NCBI GenBank assembly: GCA_934277435.1
Contig: CAKQUE010000001.1
Span: 450,842-514,841 of the forward strand
Direction: 5' to 3'
Length of the DNA stretch: 64,000 bases
Source of the DNA: an uncultured Alphaproteobacteria bacterium
GTDB taxonomy: Bacteria > Pseudomonadota > Alphaproteobacteria > RF32 > CAG-239
This document shows, one piece after another, positions 27,927 to 36,174 of this stretch. Numbering within the stretch: the first letter of the stretch is position 1; the number at the start of each line of letters is the position of its first letter. Both the position numbers and the translations under genes were made by a program. Below the pieces are notes generated by a model. It worked only from the letters and a program-made list of their open reading frames with translations, did not search any database and was not told the DNA's origin.

Positions 27927-28337
27927 CTAAAACGGAAAATCTGCTTCGGCTAAGCCGTCCAGCGCTTTGACTATTGGCAAATCCGCCGGCGCAAAGTCAT
28001 AGTTTGGCAAGTCTTTAAGCTTTACCCACTTATATTGCTCGTGCTCCAGCACAGCCGGCACATCCTGACTTTTGCAAGTGGCCCAATAACAGTGCAAAAT
28101 AACACGGCCAAAATCATAGTCGCAAGCCGAGTCCATAAAATGCTGGCGTACATAAATTTTTAGCTTCATTTCTTCCATGAGTTCTCGCGCCAAGCACTGC
28201 TCATAGGTTTCGCCTTGCTCCAGCTTTCCGCCAGGAAATTCCCATTTATATTCCAAATCTTTGCCGTGTTTGCGTTGACCAATCAAAATCAAACCGTCGC
28301 ACATAATCAGGCCGGCGGCAACATTAATTTCTTTCAT
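27927..28337 (-). CDS. MutT-like Nudix hydrolase
   Basis: 136 residues from the ATG at 28337, which has AGGAT upstream; an in-frame ATG 18 codons earlier has none. The Nudix box is GGKLEQGETYEQCLARELMEEMKL, matching G-x5-E-x7-REUxEE with the final glycine replaced by lysine. The opening INVAAGLIMCDGLILIGQRKHGKDLEYKWEFPGG is that of MutT/8-oxo-dGTP diphosphatases, which cleanse the nucleotide pool of oxidised dGTP. CTP pyrophosphohydrolase-type activity cannot be excluded. The gene appears monocistronic. Confidence 0.88.
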   Translation of the reverse strand: MKEINVAAGLIMCDGLILIGQRKHGKDLEYKWEFPGGKLEQGETYEQCLARELMEEMKLKIYVRQHFMDSACDYDFGRVILHCYWATCKSQDVPAVLEHEQYKWVKLKDLPNYDFAPADLPIVKALDGLAEADFPF

Positions 28338-28416
28338 CTTTAGATATCCTTTCTTTGCCGCAAGGATAATATCGCGCCGCCAAATTGTCAATTAGATTAA
28401 TATTTTTGTTTGTACA

Positions 28417-28449
28417 ATGAGGCGGAGTTTTGGAGCTCCGCCCTTTGAT
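28417..28449 (-). repeat. REP-like hairpin element, copy 1
   Basis: Read on the minus strand: ATCAAAGGGCGGAG, four bases, AAAACTCCGCCTCAT. Both arms (14 and 15 bases) are identical to those of the element at 39340-39388, which is in the opposite orientation and has a longer loop. It lies between the Nudix and BOF genes and lacks a T run. Confidence 0.75.
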
Positions 28450-28475
28450 GTATGTAAGGAATTTTAACGCAAGGA

Positions 28476-28874
28476 TTATTTTGCGTTGCTGTTTGCAGGC
28501 GCGGCCGCCATTGGAGCGTTTGCCGGCATAAACTGCACTTCTTCAGCTTCTAAAGATGTGACATTGTCATCTTGGTCCACGGTGGCGGTAATCAAAACTT
28601 CGGCTTCGGGAGTGATGGTGTTGCCATGCACCAAATCTTCGTCAATTTCAATAGTTACCGTGCCGCTGTCATCTTTGACCAGATAATTTTCATCACCCAA
28701 ATTTTGCACAATCACACCTTGAATCACAACTTCGGTGTCATCGGGCATGGCTTTGACATCAGAAATTTTGCTAACCGGCTTGGTTGGGTGTTTTGCTGCG
28801 TCTGCCGCCATTGCATTGCTGCTCAGCAAAGCTAATCCGCAAATTGCCAATAGGCTTAAAAATGTATGTTTCAT
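28476..28874 (-). CDS. Periplasmic BOF (bacterial OB-fold) protein
   Basis: 132 residues with a clear signal peptide (cleavage after SSNAMA). The mature region matches the BOF/YgiW family: VSKISDVKAMPDDTEVVIQGVIV, ENYLVKDDSGTVTIEID and ITATVDQDDNVTSLEAEEVQ, forming a small OB-fold barrel. Members such as YgiW and YdeI are linked to stress tolerance; ligands are uncertain. The tail is Ala/Pro/Asn-rich. It stands alone between the REP-like hairpin and adhE. Confidence 0.82.
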   Translation of the reverse strand: MKHTFLSLLAICGLALLSSNAMAADAAKHPTKPVSKISDVKAMPDDTEVVIQGVIVQNLGDENYLVKDDSGTVTIEIDEDLVHGNTITPEAEVLITATVDQDDNVTSLEAEEVQFMPANAPMAAAPANSNAK

Positions 28875-29044
28875 ATTTTTTTATCTCCTCTCATAAAACT
28901 TTACGCATATAATATATAATTAAAACAACATTTTTCAACATAACAGTTATATTTGGTAATAAAAAGTGAAGACAATTGAGCTAAAATTTACTTCTTTTTT
29001 ATGATTTATCTAATACAATGTAGGCGAATTAACAGGAGGACATT

Positions 29045-31651
29045 ATGGATAAAAATTTGAATGTTGATGAACAAAAAGAACAAGAATACATTGGCGGCTT
29101 GATTAAAAAAGTCGGCGCCGCTCAAAAGAAATTTGCAACTTTTACCCAAGAACAAGTTGATGAAATCTTTCGCCGCGTGGCTTTGAAAGCCAGCTCAATG
29201 CGTATTCCGCTTGCAAAAATGGCTGTGGAAGAAACAGGTATGGGCGTGGCCGAAGATAAGGTGATAAAAAATCACTTTGCTTCGGAATATATTTATAACA
29301 AATATAAAAATACTAAAACCTGCGGTATTATTGAAGAAGATAAAGAAAACGGCTTGATTAAATTTGCCGAACCAATCGGGGTGATTGCCGGCGTTATTCC
29401 GACTACAAACCCGACTTCTACCGTTATTTTCAAATCCTTGATAGCCCTCAAAACTCGTAATGGTATAATCTTTTCACCGCACCCGCGCGCTAAAAAATGC
29501 ACGATTGAAACCGCAAAAATTATTTTGGAAGAAGCGGTAAAAGCAGGCGCGCCAAAAGACATTATTGCATGGATTGACGAACCAAGTTTGCCGCGCACTC
29601 AATATCTTATGCAGCAGGCAGATTTGATTTTGGCTACCGGCGGTCCGGGAATGGTTAAATCCGCGTATTCTTCCGGAACTCCGGCTTTGGGCGTTGGACC
29701 GGGAAATACTCCGGCTGTTATTGACGAATCTGCCGATATCCAGATGGCCGTGAGCTCGGTTTTGATGTCTAAAACTTTTGATAACGGTATGATTTGCGCC
29801 TCGGAGCAATCTGTTGTGGTTTGCGAGGCCGTTTATAATGAAGTTAAAGAAGAATTTGTAAAACGAGGTGCCTATATTTTGAGCGCTAAAGAGCGTGAAA
29901 AAGTGGCGGCAACAATTTTGAAAGACGGTCGAATTAATGCCGATATCGTTGGTCAGCCGGCGGCTAAAATTGCCGCAATGGCCGGCGTAAAAGTTCCGGA
30001 AAATACCAAAGTTATTATTGGTGAAGTTTCTAAAATCGGGACGGAAGAACCATTCTCTTATGAAAAACTTTCTCCGGTTTTGGCAATGTATAAGGCCAAA
30101 GATTTTGAAGACGCCATGGCAAAAGCTAAAGCGTTGGTGGAATTTGCCGGTTGTGGTCATACTTCGGTTTTGTATACAAATGTGCGCAACGATGACAGAA
30201 TTAAACGCTACGGCGATGTTATGCCAACCGGCCGCGTGATGATTAACTGCCCGTCGGCGCAAGGTGCTATCGGCGATATTTATAACTTTAGACTTGATCC
30301 GTCTTTGACTTTGGGCTGCGGCTCGTGGGGCGGCAATTCGGTTAGTGAAAACGTGGGAGTAAAACATCTGATGAATATTAAAAATGTGGCTAAACGTGAA
30401 GAAAATATGCTCTGGTTCAGAGTTCCTCCGAAAGTTTATTTCAAACCGGGGTGCTTGTCTTTTGCACTCAAAGAGTTAAAAGGTCGCAAAAAAGCCTTTA
30501 TCGTGACCGATAAGCCGTTGTTTGATTTGGGGTATACCAAGAAACTGACTGATATTTTGGAGCCGCTGGGCATTCAGTATAAAATATTCAGCGATGTTAA
30601 GCCGGATCCGGATTTGTCTACCATTAACAAAGCCCGCGATATGGTAAACAGTTTTGAACCAGATGTGTTTATCGCGCTGGGCGGTGGTTCTCCGATTGAC
30701 GCGACAAAAATTTTGTGGATTATGTACGAGCATCCGGAACTTAAATTTGAAGATTTGGCGCGCCGCTTTATGGATATCCGCAAACGTATTTTTGAATTTC
30801 CGCAAATGGGACTGAAAGCCGAAATGGTGGCTGTGCCGACAACTTCGGGTACTGGTTCGGAAGTTACGCCGTTCTCTATTATTACCGATGACGCTACCGG
30901 CGTAAAATATGCGATTGCTGACTATGCTTTGACTCCGACCATGGCGATTGTGGATACGGATTTGGTATTGACAATGCCTAAAGGTTTGTGCGCCGCTTCG
31001 GGCATTGACGTTATGACACACGCGTTGGAATCCTATGTTTCCAGCATGGCGACAGACTACACCCGCGGCTTGTCAATCGAATCCGGTCGCTTGATTTATG
31101 AAAACTTGATTAAATCTTATGAAACCGGAGATGCTGAAGCTCGTGAAAAAGTACATCATGCGGCTACGATTGCCGGTATGGCGTTTGCCAACGCCTTTTT
31201 GGGTGTTTGCCACTCCATGGCACATAAACTGGGTGCGGCTTTCCATATTCCGCATGGTTTTGCCAATGCCTTGCTGATTTGTCAGGTGATTCGTTTCAAT
31301 TCCAATGATTGCCCGACAAAACAGGCAACATTCCCGCAATATCGTTTTCCAAACACTAAAGCGGCGTATGCGGCGTTTGCTCGCGGTATTGGCTTAAAAG
31401 GCAAAACCGATGACGAAGCTATTGATAATTTGATTAAAGCTTTAGAAGAAATGAAACGCAAACTCAATATTCCGGCCTCTATCCGCGAATGGGGTATCAA
31501 AGAAGAAGATTGGGAAAAAGCTATGAAAACTCTGCCGGAATTGGCATTTGACGACCAATGCACAGTTTCTAATCCGCGTTACCCGCTGTTTAAGGAAATT
31601 GAGCAGATGTATCGTTATGCTTATGATGGTGTGATTGATTTCAAACTTTAA
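29045..31651 (+). CDS. adhE: Bifunctional acetaldehyde-CoA/alcohol dehydrogenase
   Basis: Reduces acetyl-CoA to ethanol in two steps, regenerating NAD+ in fermentation; family members form spirosomes. It has 868 residues. The N-terminal aldehyde dehydrogenase half has the catalytic cysteine in GMICASEQS. A linker leads at about 450 to the iron-dependent alcohol dehydrogenase half with the NAD site ALGGGSPIDATK, TTSGTGSEVTPF, and iron ligands in GIDVMTHALESYVS and HSMAHKLGAAFHIPHGFANA. A consensus AGGAGG lies 6 bases before the ATG. TTGAGC and TATGAT (28976 and 29000, 18-bp spacing) may be its promoter. Presence of AdhE indicates an anaerobic or facultative metabolism. Confidence 0.97.
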   Translation: MDKNLNVDEQKEQEYIGGLIKKVGAAQKKFATFTQEQVDEIFRRVALKASSMRIPLAKMAVEETGMGVAEDKVIKNHFASEYIYNKYKNTKTCGIIEEDKENGLIKFAEPIGVIAGVIPTTNPTSTVIFKSLIALKTRNGIIFSPHPRAKKCTIETAKIILEEAVKAGAPKDIIAWIDEPSLPRTQYLMQQADLILATGGPGMVKSAYSSGTPALGVGPGNTPAVIDESADIQMAVSSVLMSKTFDNGMICASEQSVVVCEAVYNEVKEEFVKRGAYILSAKEREKVAATILKDGRINADIVGQPAAKIAAMAGVKVPENTKVIIGEVSKIGTEEPFSYEKLSPVLAMYKAKDFEDAMAKAKALVEFAGCGHTSVLYTNVRNDDRIKRYGDVMPTGRVMINCPSAQGAIGDIYNFRLDPSLTLGCGSWGGNSVSENVGVKHLMNIKNVAKREENMLWFRVPPKVYFKPGCLSFALKELKGRKKAFIVTDKPLFDLGYTKKLTDILEPLGIQYKIFSDVKPDPDLSTINKARDMVNSFEPDVFIALGGGSPIDATKILWIMYEHPELKFEDLARRFMDIRKRIFEFPQMGLKAEMVAVPTTSGTGSEVTPFSIITDDATGVKYAIADYALTPTMAIVDTDLVLTMPKGLCAASGIDVMTHALESYVSSMATDYTRGLSIESGRLIYENLIKSYETGDAEAREKVHHAATIAGMAFANAFLGVCHSMAHKLGAAFHIPHGFANALLICQVIRFNSNDCPTKQATFPQYRFPNTKAAYAAFARGIGLKGKTDDEAIDNLIKALEEMKRKLNIPASIREWGIKEEDWEKAMKTLPELAFDDQCTVSNPRYPLFKEIEQMYRYAYDGVIDFKL

Positions 31652-31669
31652 TTTGCTACGTATAACGCA

Positions 31670-31708
31670 AAACACGGGGCAGGGCAACTTGCTCCGTGTT
31701 TTTTTGTT
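31670..31708 (+). terminator. Terminator after adhE
   Basis: Stem AACACGGGGCA / TGCTCCGTGTT (one G-T pair) with loop GGGCAACT, followed by a T run. Confidence 0.85.
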
Positions 31709-31765
31709 ATTATCGGTAAAAATATTCGGTGTATGGATAATTATAAAATAATTTTGCCAAAAAGC

Positions 31766-31839
31766 TTGACAAATAGAATGGATTCGGTTAGTTTTATAAT
31801 TAGTTTTTATATTATTAATTAACTTAAATAATTGTGATT
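31766..31839 (+). promoter_or_regulatory. Promoter-leader shared with the gene at 40795-40995
   Basis: TTGACA at 31766 is followed about 35 bases later by TTTTATATTATTAAT and ACTTAAA up to the ATG at 31840. The minus-strand gene starting at 40995 has the same block (GTTTTATATTATTAATACTTAAAATTATTTG split here into 20-base limits: GTTTTATATTATTAATACTT then AAAATTATTTGTT) with TTGACA 70 bases before its ATG. Neither gene has a Shine-Dalgarno sequence. Confidence 0.5.
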
Positions 31840-32427
31840 ATGGATAGTGTAAATTTGCAGACCGCAGTAGAGAACTTTAAGAAGCGTCTGGCTTGTTTGT
31901 ACAAGCTGTTGGATTCAGAACTGGAAAAAAAGTATATAGACATCTTTAAAAATGTCTACAAGGCTTACAATATGCCAGATGAGGACATCGCGCTTCGCTC
32001 TGCCAAGATTAGCTGCTTGGGTTTTGTCTTTGGACATGACAGTGCTCGTCTTGTTGTCAACGCAACAGACCGTGTTTATAACAAGTCTCGTTTGTGCAAG
32101 CTGGTTCCTGAAAATGACGACTTTAACCTGTTGTCTATAATCAGGCGAATTCCAAAGGAAGTACTAGTGACAGACGTTGATCTGTCCAGTGTTCACAAGT
32201 TGGCTGTCGTCCCTGTTTATAGCAGAGGCTTGTATGATGGTGGTATTAGTCGCCCAAGCTTGTCTTGCCGCGAGATTCTGTCTCAGATACCTGAGGATAT
32301 CTTGCCGAAGGTTTCTGCCTTTGCAATCCTCGACGATAGTCCAGATTACTTTGAGAACTACAACGTCCTTTTAGGATTGTATTCCTTCAAGGTCGTTCTC
32401 TATGGCGGAGATGTTGTTGAAAAGTAA
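31840..32427 (+). CDS. Hypothetical protein of foreign codon use
   Basis: 195 residues from the ATG at 31840 (a GTG two codons earlier is also possible). Not recognised. It is soluble, without signal or membrane segment, mixed alpha/beta in character (DEDIALRSAKISCLGFVFGH, LAVVPVYSRGLYDGG). Lysine is encoded mostly by AAG here, whereas neighbours such as atpD and adhE use AAA, and TCC/CTG/GTC codons are also more frequent; this suggests recent acquisition. No Shine-Dalgarno sequence is present, but the 5' leader closely resembles that of the small gene at 40795-40995. A hairpin terminator follows. Function unknown. Confidence 0.75.
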   Translation: MDSVNLQTAVENFKKRLACLYKLLDSELEKKYIDIFKNVYKAYNMPDEDIALRSAKISCLGFVFGHDSARLVVNATDRVYNKSRLCKLVPENDDFNLLSIIRRIPKEVLVTDVDLSSVHKLAVVPVYSRGLYDGGISRPSLSCREILSQIPEDILPKVSAFAILDDSPDYFENYNVLLGLYSFKVVLYGGDVVEK

Positions 32428-32458
32428 AGCTTGGTGTTATAGACACTACTAAAAAGAA

Positions 32459-32486
32459 AACGCTGGTTTTAAACCGGCGTTTTTGC
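32459..32486 (+). terminator. Terminator of the 31840-32427 gene
   Basis: Stem ACGCTGGTTT / AAACCGGCGT with one G-T pair, followed by TTTTGCTTTT. Confidence 0.8.
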
Positions 32487-32532
32487 TTTTAAACAATGTT
32501 TTTTTACAACTTTGGTAGGTATAACCTTTAGA

Positions 32533-32547
32533 TTAAGACAAAGTTAA
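32533..32547 (+). promoter_or_regulatory. CtrA-type box upstream of the ATPase operon
   Basis: TTAA-GACAAAG-TTAA is an exact match to TTAA-N7-TTAA and lies inside a longer inverted repeat (AGATTAA / TTAATCT), 82 bp before the atpD start. CtrA itself is encoded in this window. Such sites can occur by chance in AT-rich DNA. Confidence 0.45.
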
Positions 32548-32628
32548 TCTTTATTTTGCTATTTTAAAAAGATGAAAAGCCAGTTAAAGCGATTATCTTT
32601 AATCGTTGGATATAAAAGGATAAAAAAT

Positions 32629-34050
32629 ATGGCGAAAAAAAAGAATGTCGGGTTTGTGACTGCTGTTAACGGTAGCGTGATTGAAGCTGAGTTTTCCAAA
32701 CAACTTCCGGCTATTTATAATGAACTGAAAATCGGTGAATTGACGGCAGAAGTGCAAGGTTATATTGATGAAAAAACCGTGCGCGCTTTGGCTATGGGTT
32801 CTACCAAGGGAGTTTCGCGCCAAACAGAAGTTGTGGACGAAGGACATCAAATAGAAGTTCCGGTCGGTGATAAAGTTTTGGGGCGTATGTTCAATATTTT
32901 TGGACAGCCGATAGATAACGGTGAACCGCTGTCGGTAGAAGTTAAACAATCTATTCACGCCGAACCGATTCCGTTGGAAAATCGGCAAACCAGCTCGGAG
33001 ATTTTTATTTCCGGCATAAAAGCCATAGATTTGCTGGCGCCGATGGAACGCGGCGGTAAAGCAGGTTTGTTCGGCGGTGCCGGTGTGGGTAAAACCGTAC
33101 TTATTACCGAGCTGATTAACAATATGGTTGGGCGCTATGAGGGTGCGAGTATTTTTTGCGGCGTGGGCGAGCGTTCCCGTGAAGGCGAACAGCTGTACCG
33201 CGAAATGAAAGACGCCGGCGTGCTGCCAAAGACCGTGATGGTATTTGGACAGATGAATGAGGCTCCGGGGGTGCGTTTCCGAGTGCCTTTGACCGGCTTG
33301 ACTATGGCGGAATATTTTCGCGATAAAGAAAAGAAAGATGTTTTACTGCTGATTGATAATATTTTCCGTTTTGTGCAGGCTGGTTCAGAAGTTTCGGTTT
33401 TGCTCGGGCAAATTCCGTCCCGTGTGGGCTATCAGCCGTCGTTGGGAACTGATATTGCAGCATTGGAAGAACGTATTTCTTCCACTAAAGACGCAGCAAT
33501 CACTTCTATTCAGGCGGTTTATGTGCCGGCTGATGATTTTACCGACCCTTCAGCCGTGCATACATTTGCGCATTTGTCTTCAAGCATTGTGCTTTCTCGC
33601 AGCCGCGCGGCGCAAGGATTATATCCGGCGGTTGACCCGCTGGCTTCGTCTTCGAATATGTTGACGCCGCTGATTGTGGGCGAGCGGCACTATAAAGTTG
33701 CGGTGGCTGTGCGTAAATGCTTGGCCGAATATGAAGAACTAAAAGATATTATAGCCATGCTTGGATTTGACGAGCTGCCGGAACATGACCAGCAAACAGT
33801 GTTAACCGCGCGTAAATTGGAGCGTTTTTTGACGCAGCCGTTTTACACCACCTATCAGTTTACCGGTATGGAGGGGCGTTCGGTAGATTTGCAAAAGACC
33901 ATAGAAGGCTGTGAGCGCATACTTTCCGGTGAATTTAATTATCTCTCGGAAAATGACTTTTTTATGGTAGGCGATATTGATGAGGTTATTGCCAAGACCA
34001 GAGATAAAAAAGAAGCGTATGAAAAAGCAATGTCTGAGGAGAATAGTTGA
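32629..34050 (+). CDS. atpD: N-ATPase beta subunit
   Basis: Catalytic nucleotide-binding subunit of the F1 part. It has 473 residues from the ATG at 32629, which has AAAAGGATAAAAAAT before it; an upstream in-frame start adds 19 unlikely residues. Walker A is GGAGVGKTVLITELINN, followed by the catalytic glutamate region GVGERSREGEQLYREM and the Walker B LLLIDNIFRF. The gene leads the order atpD-C-Q-R-B-E-F-A-G, diagnostic of the horizontally spread N-ATPase operons described by Dibrova and colleagues, and different from ordinary alphaproteobacterial F-ATPase operons (atpHAGDC and atpIBEF). Confidence 0.96.
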   Translation: MAKKKNVGFVTAVNGSVIEAEFSKQLPAIYNELKIGELTAEVQGYIDEKTVRALAMGSTKGVSRQTEVVDEGHQIEVPVGDKVLGRMFNIFGQPIDNGEPLSVEVKQSIHAEPIPLENRQTSSEIFISGIKAIDLLAPMERGGKAGLFGGAGVGKTVLITELINNMVGRYEGASIFCGVGERSREGEQLYREMKDAGVLPKTVMVFGQMNEAPGVRFRVPLTGLTMAEYFRDKEKKDVLLLIDNIFRFVQAGSEVSVLLGQIPSRVGYQPSLGTDIAALEERISSTKDAAITSIQAVYVPADDFTDPSAVHTFAHLSSSIVLSRSRAAQGLYPAVDPLASSSNMLTPLIVGERHYKVAVAVRKCLAEYEELKDIIAMLGFDELPEHDQQTVLTARKLERFLTQPFYTTYQFTGMEGRSVDLQKTIEGCERILSGEFNYLSENDFFMVGDIDEVIAKTRDKKEAYEKAMSEENS

Positions 34051-34445
34051 TGCAATTAACGGTGTGTTCGCCAATGGGTACGGTTTTGCAGACAGAGGCC
34101 TTGAAAGTTACGTTTGAAACACTGAACGGCTTTTATACCCTAATGCCGAAACACGTGGATTTTGTGGCGGCAATGAAACCGAACATAGTGCGATATACCG
34201 ATGAAAACAATAATGAGAGTTATGTGGCTTGTCACCGCGGTATTGTGGTAAAAAAAGGAAAAAACGTGACAATGAGCGTGCAGAACGCCGTAGTAAGTAA
34301 ATCGCTGGAGAGTCTTTCGACCGTTATTAAAAATGACTTCAAAGAAAATGAAGAACGCCGCAAAGAACTCAATTTGGCAATGGCCCGTTTGGAACTTGGT
34401 TTGGTGCGCGGGTTCAGCAAGCTCAAAGGAGATGAAAATGGCTGA
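34050..34445 (+). CDS. atpC: N-ATPase epsilon subunit
   Basis: Central-stalk subunit, 131 residues. The N-terminal beta-sandwich is visible (MQLTVCSPMGTVLQTEALKVTFET and FYTLMPKHVDFVAAMKPN), followed by an alpha-helical C-terminal hairpin rich in Glu/Arg. The ATG overlaps the atpD stop (TGATG) and the gene overlaps atpQ, so translation is coupled. The N-ATPase epsilon is recognised here mainly by position and fold pattern. Confidence 0.88.
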   Translation: MQLTVCSPMGTVLQTEALKVTFETLNGFYTLMPKHVDFVAAMKPNIVRYTDENNNESYVACHRGIVVKKGKNVTMSVQNAVVSKSLESLSTVIKNDFKENEERRKELNLAMARLELGLVRGFSKLKGDENG

Positions 34446-34785
34446 TGATTTTGATGATACCGCCGAAAAAGAAATCCATAACACTCTGCTTCATAAGGCT
34501 CAGCAGCTAAAAGTCCGCAGGCAGCAGCGTTGGAGCGCCGATTTTGGTATGATTGCCTCGCTGGGCGGCGTGATTATTGTGCCGATTTTATTGGGAGTGT
34601 TTGGCGGCGGTTGGCTGGATGCGCATTTTCCGGTAGATTTTTCTTGGCGTTTGAGTCTGCTGTTTTTAGGCTTTGTCTGGGGATTGATAAACGCTTATTA
34701 TTGGCTGAAAATTGAAGATGAAAAAATCAGACGGAATGAGAAAAAACAAAAAGATTTAACAAGGGAGGAAGAAAATGAGCGCTGA
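34438..34785 (+). CDS. atpQ: N-ATPase accessory membrane protein AtpQ
   Basis: 115 residues from the ATG at 34438, which follows CAAAGGAGATGAAA. Two membrane helices (about 35-57, FGMIASLGGVIIVPILLGVFGGG, and 68-91) are separated by a short loop, and the C-terminal tail is highly charged. It resembles AtpI/AtpQ proteins, which assist c-ring assembly in N-ATPases. It overlaps atpC by 8 bp and atpR by 11 bp. Confidence 0.85.
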   Translation: MADDFDDTAEKEIHNTLLHKAQQLKVRRQQRWSADFGMIASLGGVIIVPILLGVFGGGWLDAHFPVDFSWRLSLLFLGFVWGLINAYYWLKIEDEKIRRNEKKQKDLTREEENER

Positions 34786-35122
34786 TTCTTATTTGATGCA
34801 GATGTGGCAGCAAATGGCGCTTTGGCAACTGTGGGCGGCGCCGATTTGCGGCGTGGCTGTCGGTGCGATTTATTTTCAGAGCCTGCGTTGGAGCTTGAAC
34901 CATTTGGGCAATACAAAGCATAAAATTCGTTTGTTTGCCGGTGTGGCGCTGTTGCGTATTTTGTTGTTTTTTGGGGTGTTGGTATTGATAGCGCAGCACA
35001 ATCCGGTGGTGGTTTTATTGTATGTTTTGGCCTTTTTCGTGACTAAAATGTTGATAGTGGTGCGTGAAAAAAGCCGGATAATTAAATTTGACGAGGAGCA
35101 AAAAAACAATGGCGTTGTTTGA
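34775..35122 (+). CDS. atpR: N-ATPase accessory membrane protein AtpR
   Basis: 115 residues, with three hydrophobic helices at about 18-35, 53-72 and 77-93. AtpR is a protein found only in N-ATPase operons, between atpQ and atpB, and is proposed to help c-ring assembly or ion handling. Family assignment rests on position, size and helix pattern. A strong AAGGGAGGAAGAAA site precedes the ATG, within the end of atpQ. It overlaps atpB by 14 bp. Confidence 0.82.
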   Translation: MSADSYLMQMWQQMALWQLWAAPICGVAVGAIYFQSLRWSLNHLGNTKHKIRLFAGVALLRILLFFGVLVLIAQHNPVVVLLYVLAFFVTKMLIVVREKSRIIKFDEEQKNNGVV

Positions 35123-35879
35123 GTTTGATTTTTCTCGTTGGTGGGACATACCTTTGGTCGGGCGACAAATAGGGCTGGACAGCTACGATAAAATCGTCTT
35201 GTTTAAAATCGGTGATATAAACATAAATGCGACAATATTTAACAGCTGGCTGGTAATTGCTTTGATTGTTTTGTGTTGCCGTTTGGCTACACGCAATTTG
35301 TCATACGAACGCAAGGCTTCGCGTATGCAAGTGGCGTTGGAAGCGCTGGTATTATGGCTGCAAAAAGAGGCAAACGAAATAAGCGGTTCTAAAACAAATC
35401 AATATTTGGGATTGGCTATGGGGTTGTTCTGCTTTATTTTGGTCTGCAATCTGCTGACGGTTATTCCGTGGTTCCGCGCGCCGACAGCATCTCTCAGCAC
35501 CACAATGGCATTGGCGGCGGTTGTGTTTTTAGCCATACCGTATTTTTCGATTAAAAACGCCGGCATAAAAGGGTATTTGAAAAAGTTTATAGAACCAATG
35601 CCTTTAATGCTGCCAATGAATGTTTTTAGTGAATTTTTTTCAAGCTTTGCCATGGGACTGCGTTTGTTTGGCAATATGCTGAGCGGGGTGATGTTTGTCA
35701 GCATTCTAAGCGCTTTTATTCCGCTGATTGCGCCGCTTAGTATGCAAAGTTTGGGGCTTTTAACCGGTTCAATTCAGGCGTATATTTTTGCTTTGCTGGC
35801 AGTGGTATATTCATCGAGCGTGCAGGGCGAGATTGTGCCGGAAAATAATTTATCAAATTTAGAAGAAGGAGAAAAATAA
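35109..35879 (+). CDS. atpB: N-ATPase subunit a
   Basis: Ion-channel stator subunit of F0, 256 residues from the ATG at 35109 (GACGAGGAGC upstream). About five or six membrane helices are present. The essential arginine lies in FSSFAMGLRLFGNMLSGVMF, the signature of helix 5. The C-terminal GSIQAYIFALLAVVYSSS matches the last helix. The stop overlaps the atpE start (TAATG). Confidence 0.95.
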   Translation: MALFEFDFSRWWDIPLVGRQIGLDSYDKIVLFKIGDININATIFNSWLVIALIVLCCRLATRNLSYERKASRMQVALEALVLWLQKEANEISGSKTNQYLGLAMGLFCFILVCNLLTVIPWFRAPTASLSTTMALAAVVFLAIPYFSIKNAGIKGYLKKFIEPMPLMLPMNVFSEFFSSFAMGLRLFGNMLSGVMFVSILSAFIPLIAPLSMQSLGLLTGSIQAYIFALLAVVYSSSVQGEIVPENNLSNLEEGEK

Positions 35880-36154
35880 TGGATGCAATTACTTTAATCG
35901 GAGCGTTTTCGGTTTTTGGAGCTTGTATATGTATGGGTATAGGCAGTATCGGCTCGGCTTTGGGCGAAGGACGCGTTGCTGCCTCAGCTTTAACGGCTAT
36001 GGCGCAGCAACCTGATGAATCCAGCCGTATCCGCAGTACAATGTTTGTGGCGATTGCTATGGTGGAAACCACAGCTTTGTATGCTTTGCTGATTGCGTTT
36101 TTGGTGCTGTATGCCAATCCGTTTTGGAATTATGCAATCGCACAGGCTCAATAG
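35879..36154 (+). CDS. atpE: N-ATPase subunit c with sodium-binding motif
   Basis: 91-residue hairpin that forms the rotor ring. The first helix contains GSALGEGR with E30, and the second contains AMVETTALY with E63-T64-T65 and Y68. In sodium-translocating rings (Ilyobacter numbering) the ligands are Q32, V63, E65, S66, T67 and Y70; here E30 replaces the glutamine, giving two carboxylates, and E63/T64/T65/Y68 preserve the rest. This supports Na+ binding, but some two-carboxylate N-type rings are proton-coupled, so ion choice needs testing. The polar loop AQQPDESSR is typical. Confidence 0.95.
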   Translation: MDAITLIGAFSVFGACICMGIGSIGSALGEGRVAASALTAMAQQPDESSRIRSTMFVAIAMVETTALYALLIAFLVLYANPFWNYAIAQAQ

Positions 36155-36174
36155 TTATATTTTAGGAAAAGTTT

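Noticed and set aside
29474..30367. Long minus-strand open frame
   Set aside because: Antisense of adhE, which is unambiguous.
31815..31830. CtrA box in TTAATTAACTTAA
   Set aside because: Spacing between TTAA units is 0, 1 or 5 bases, never 7; explained better by the shared leader.
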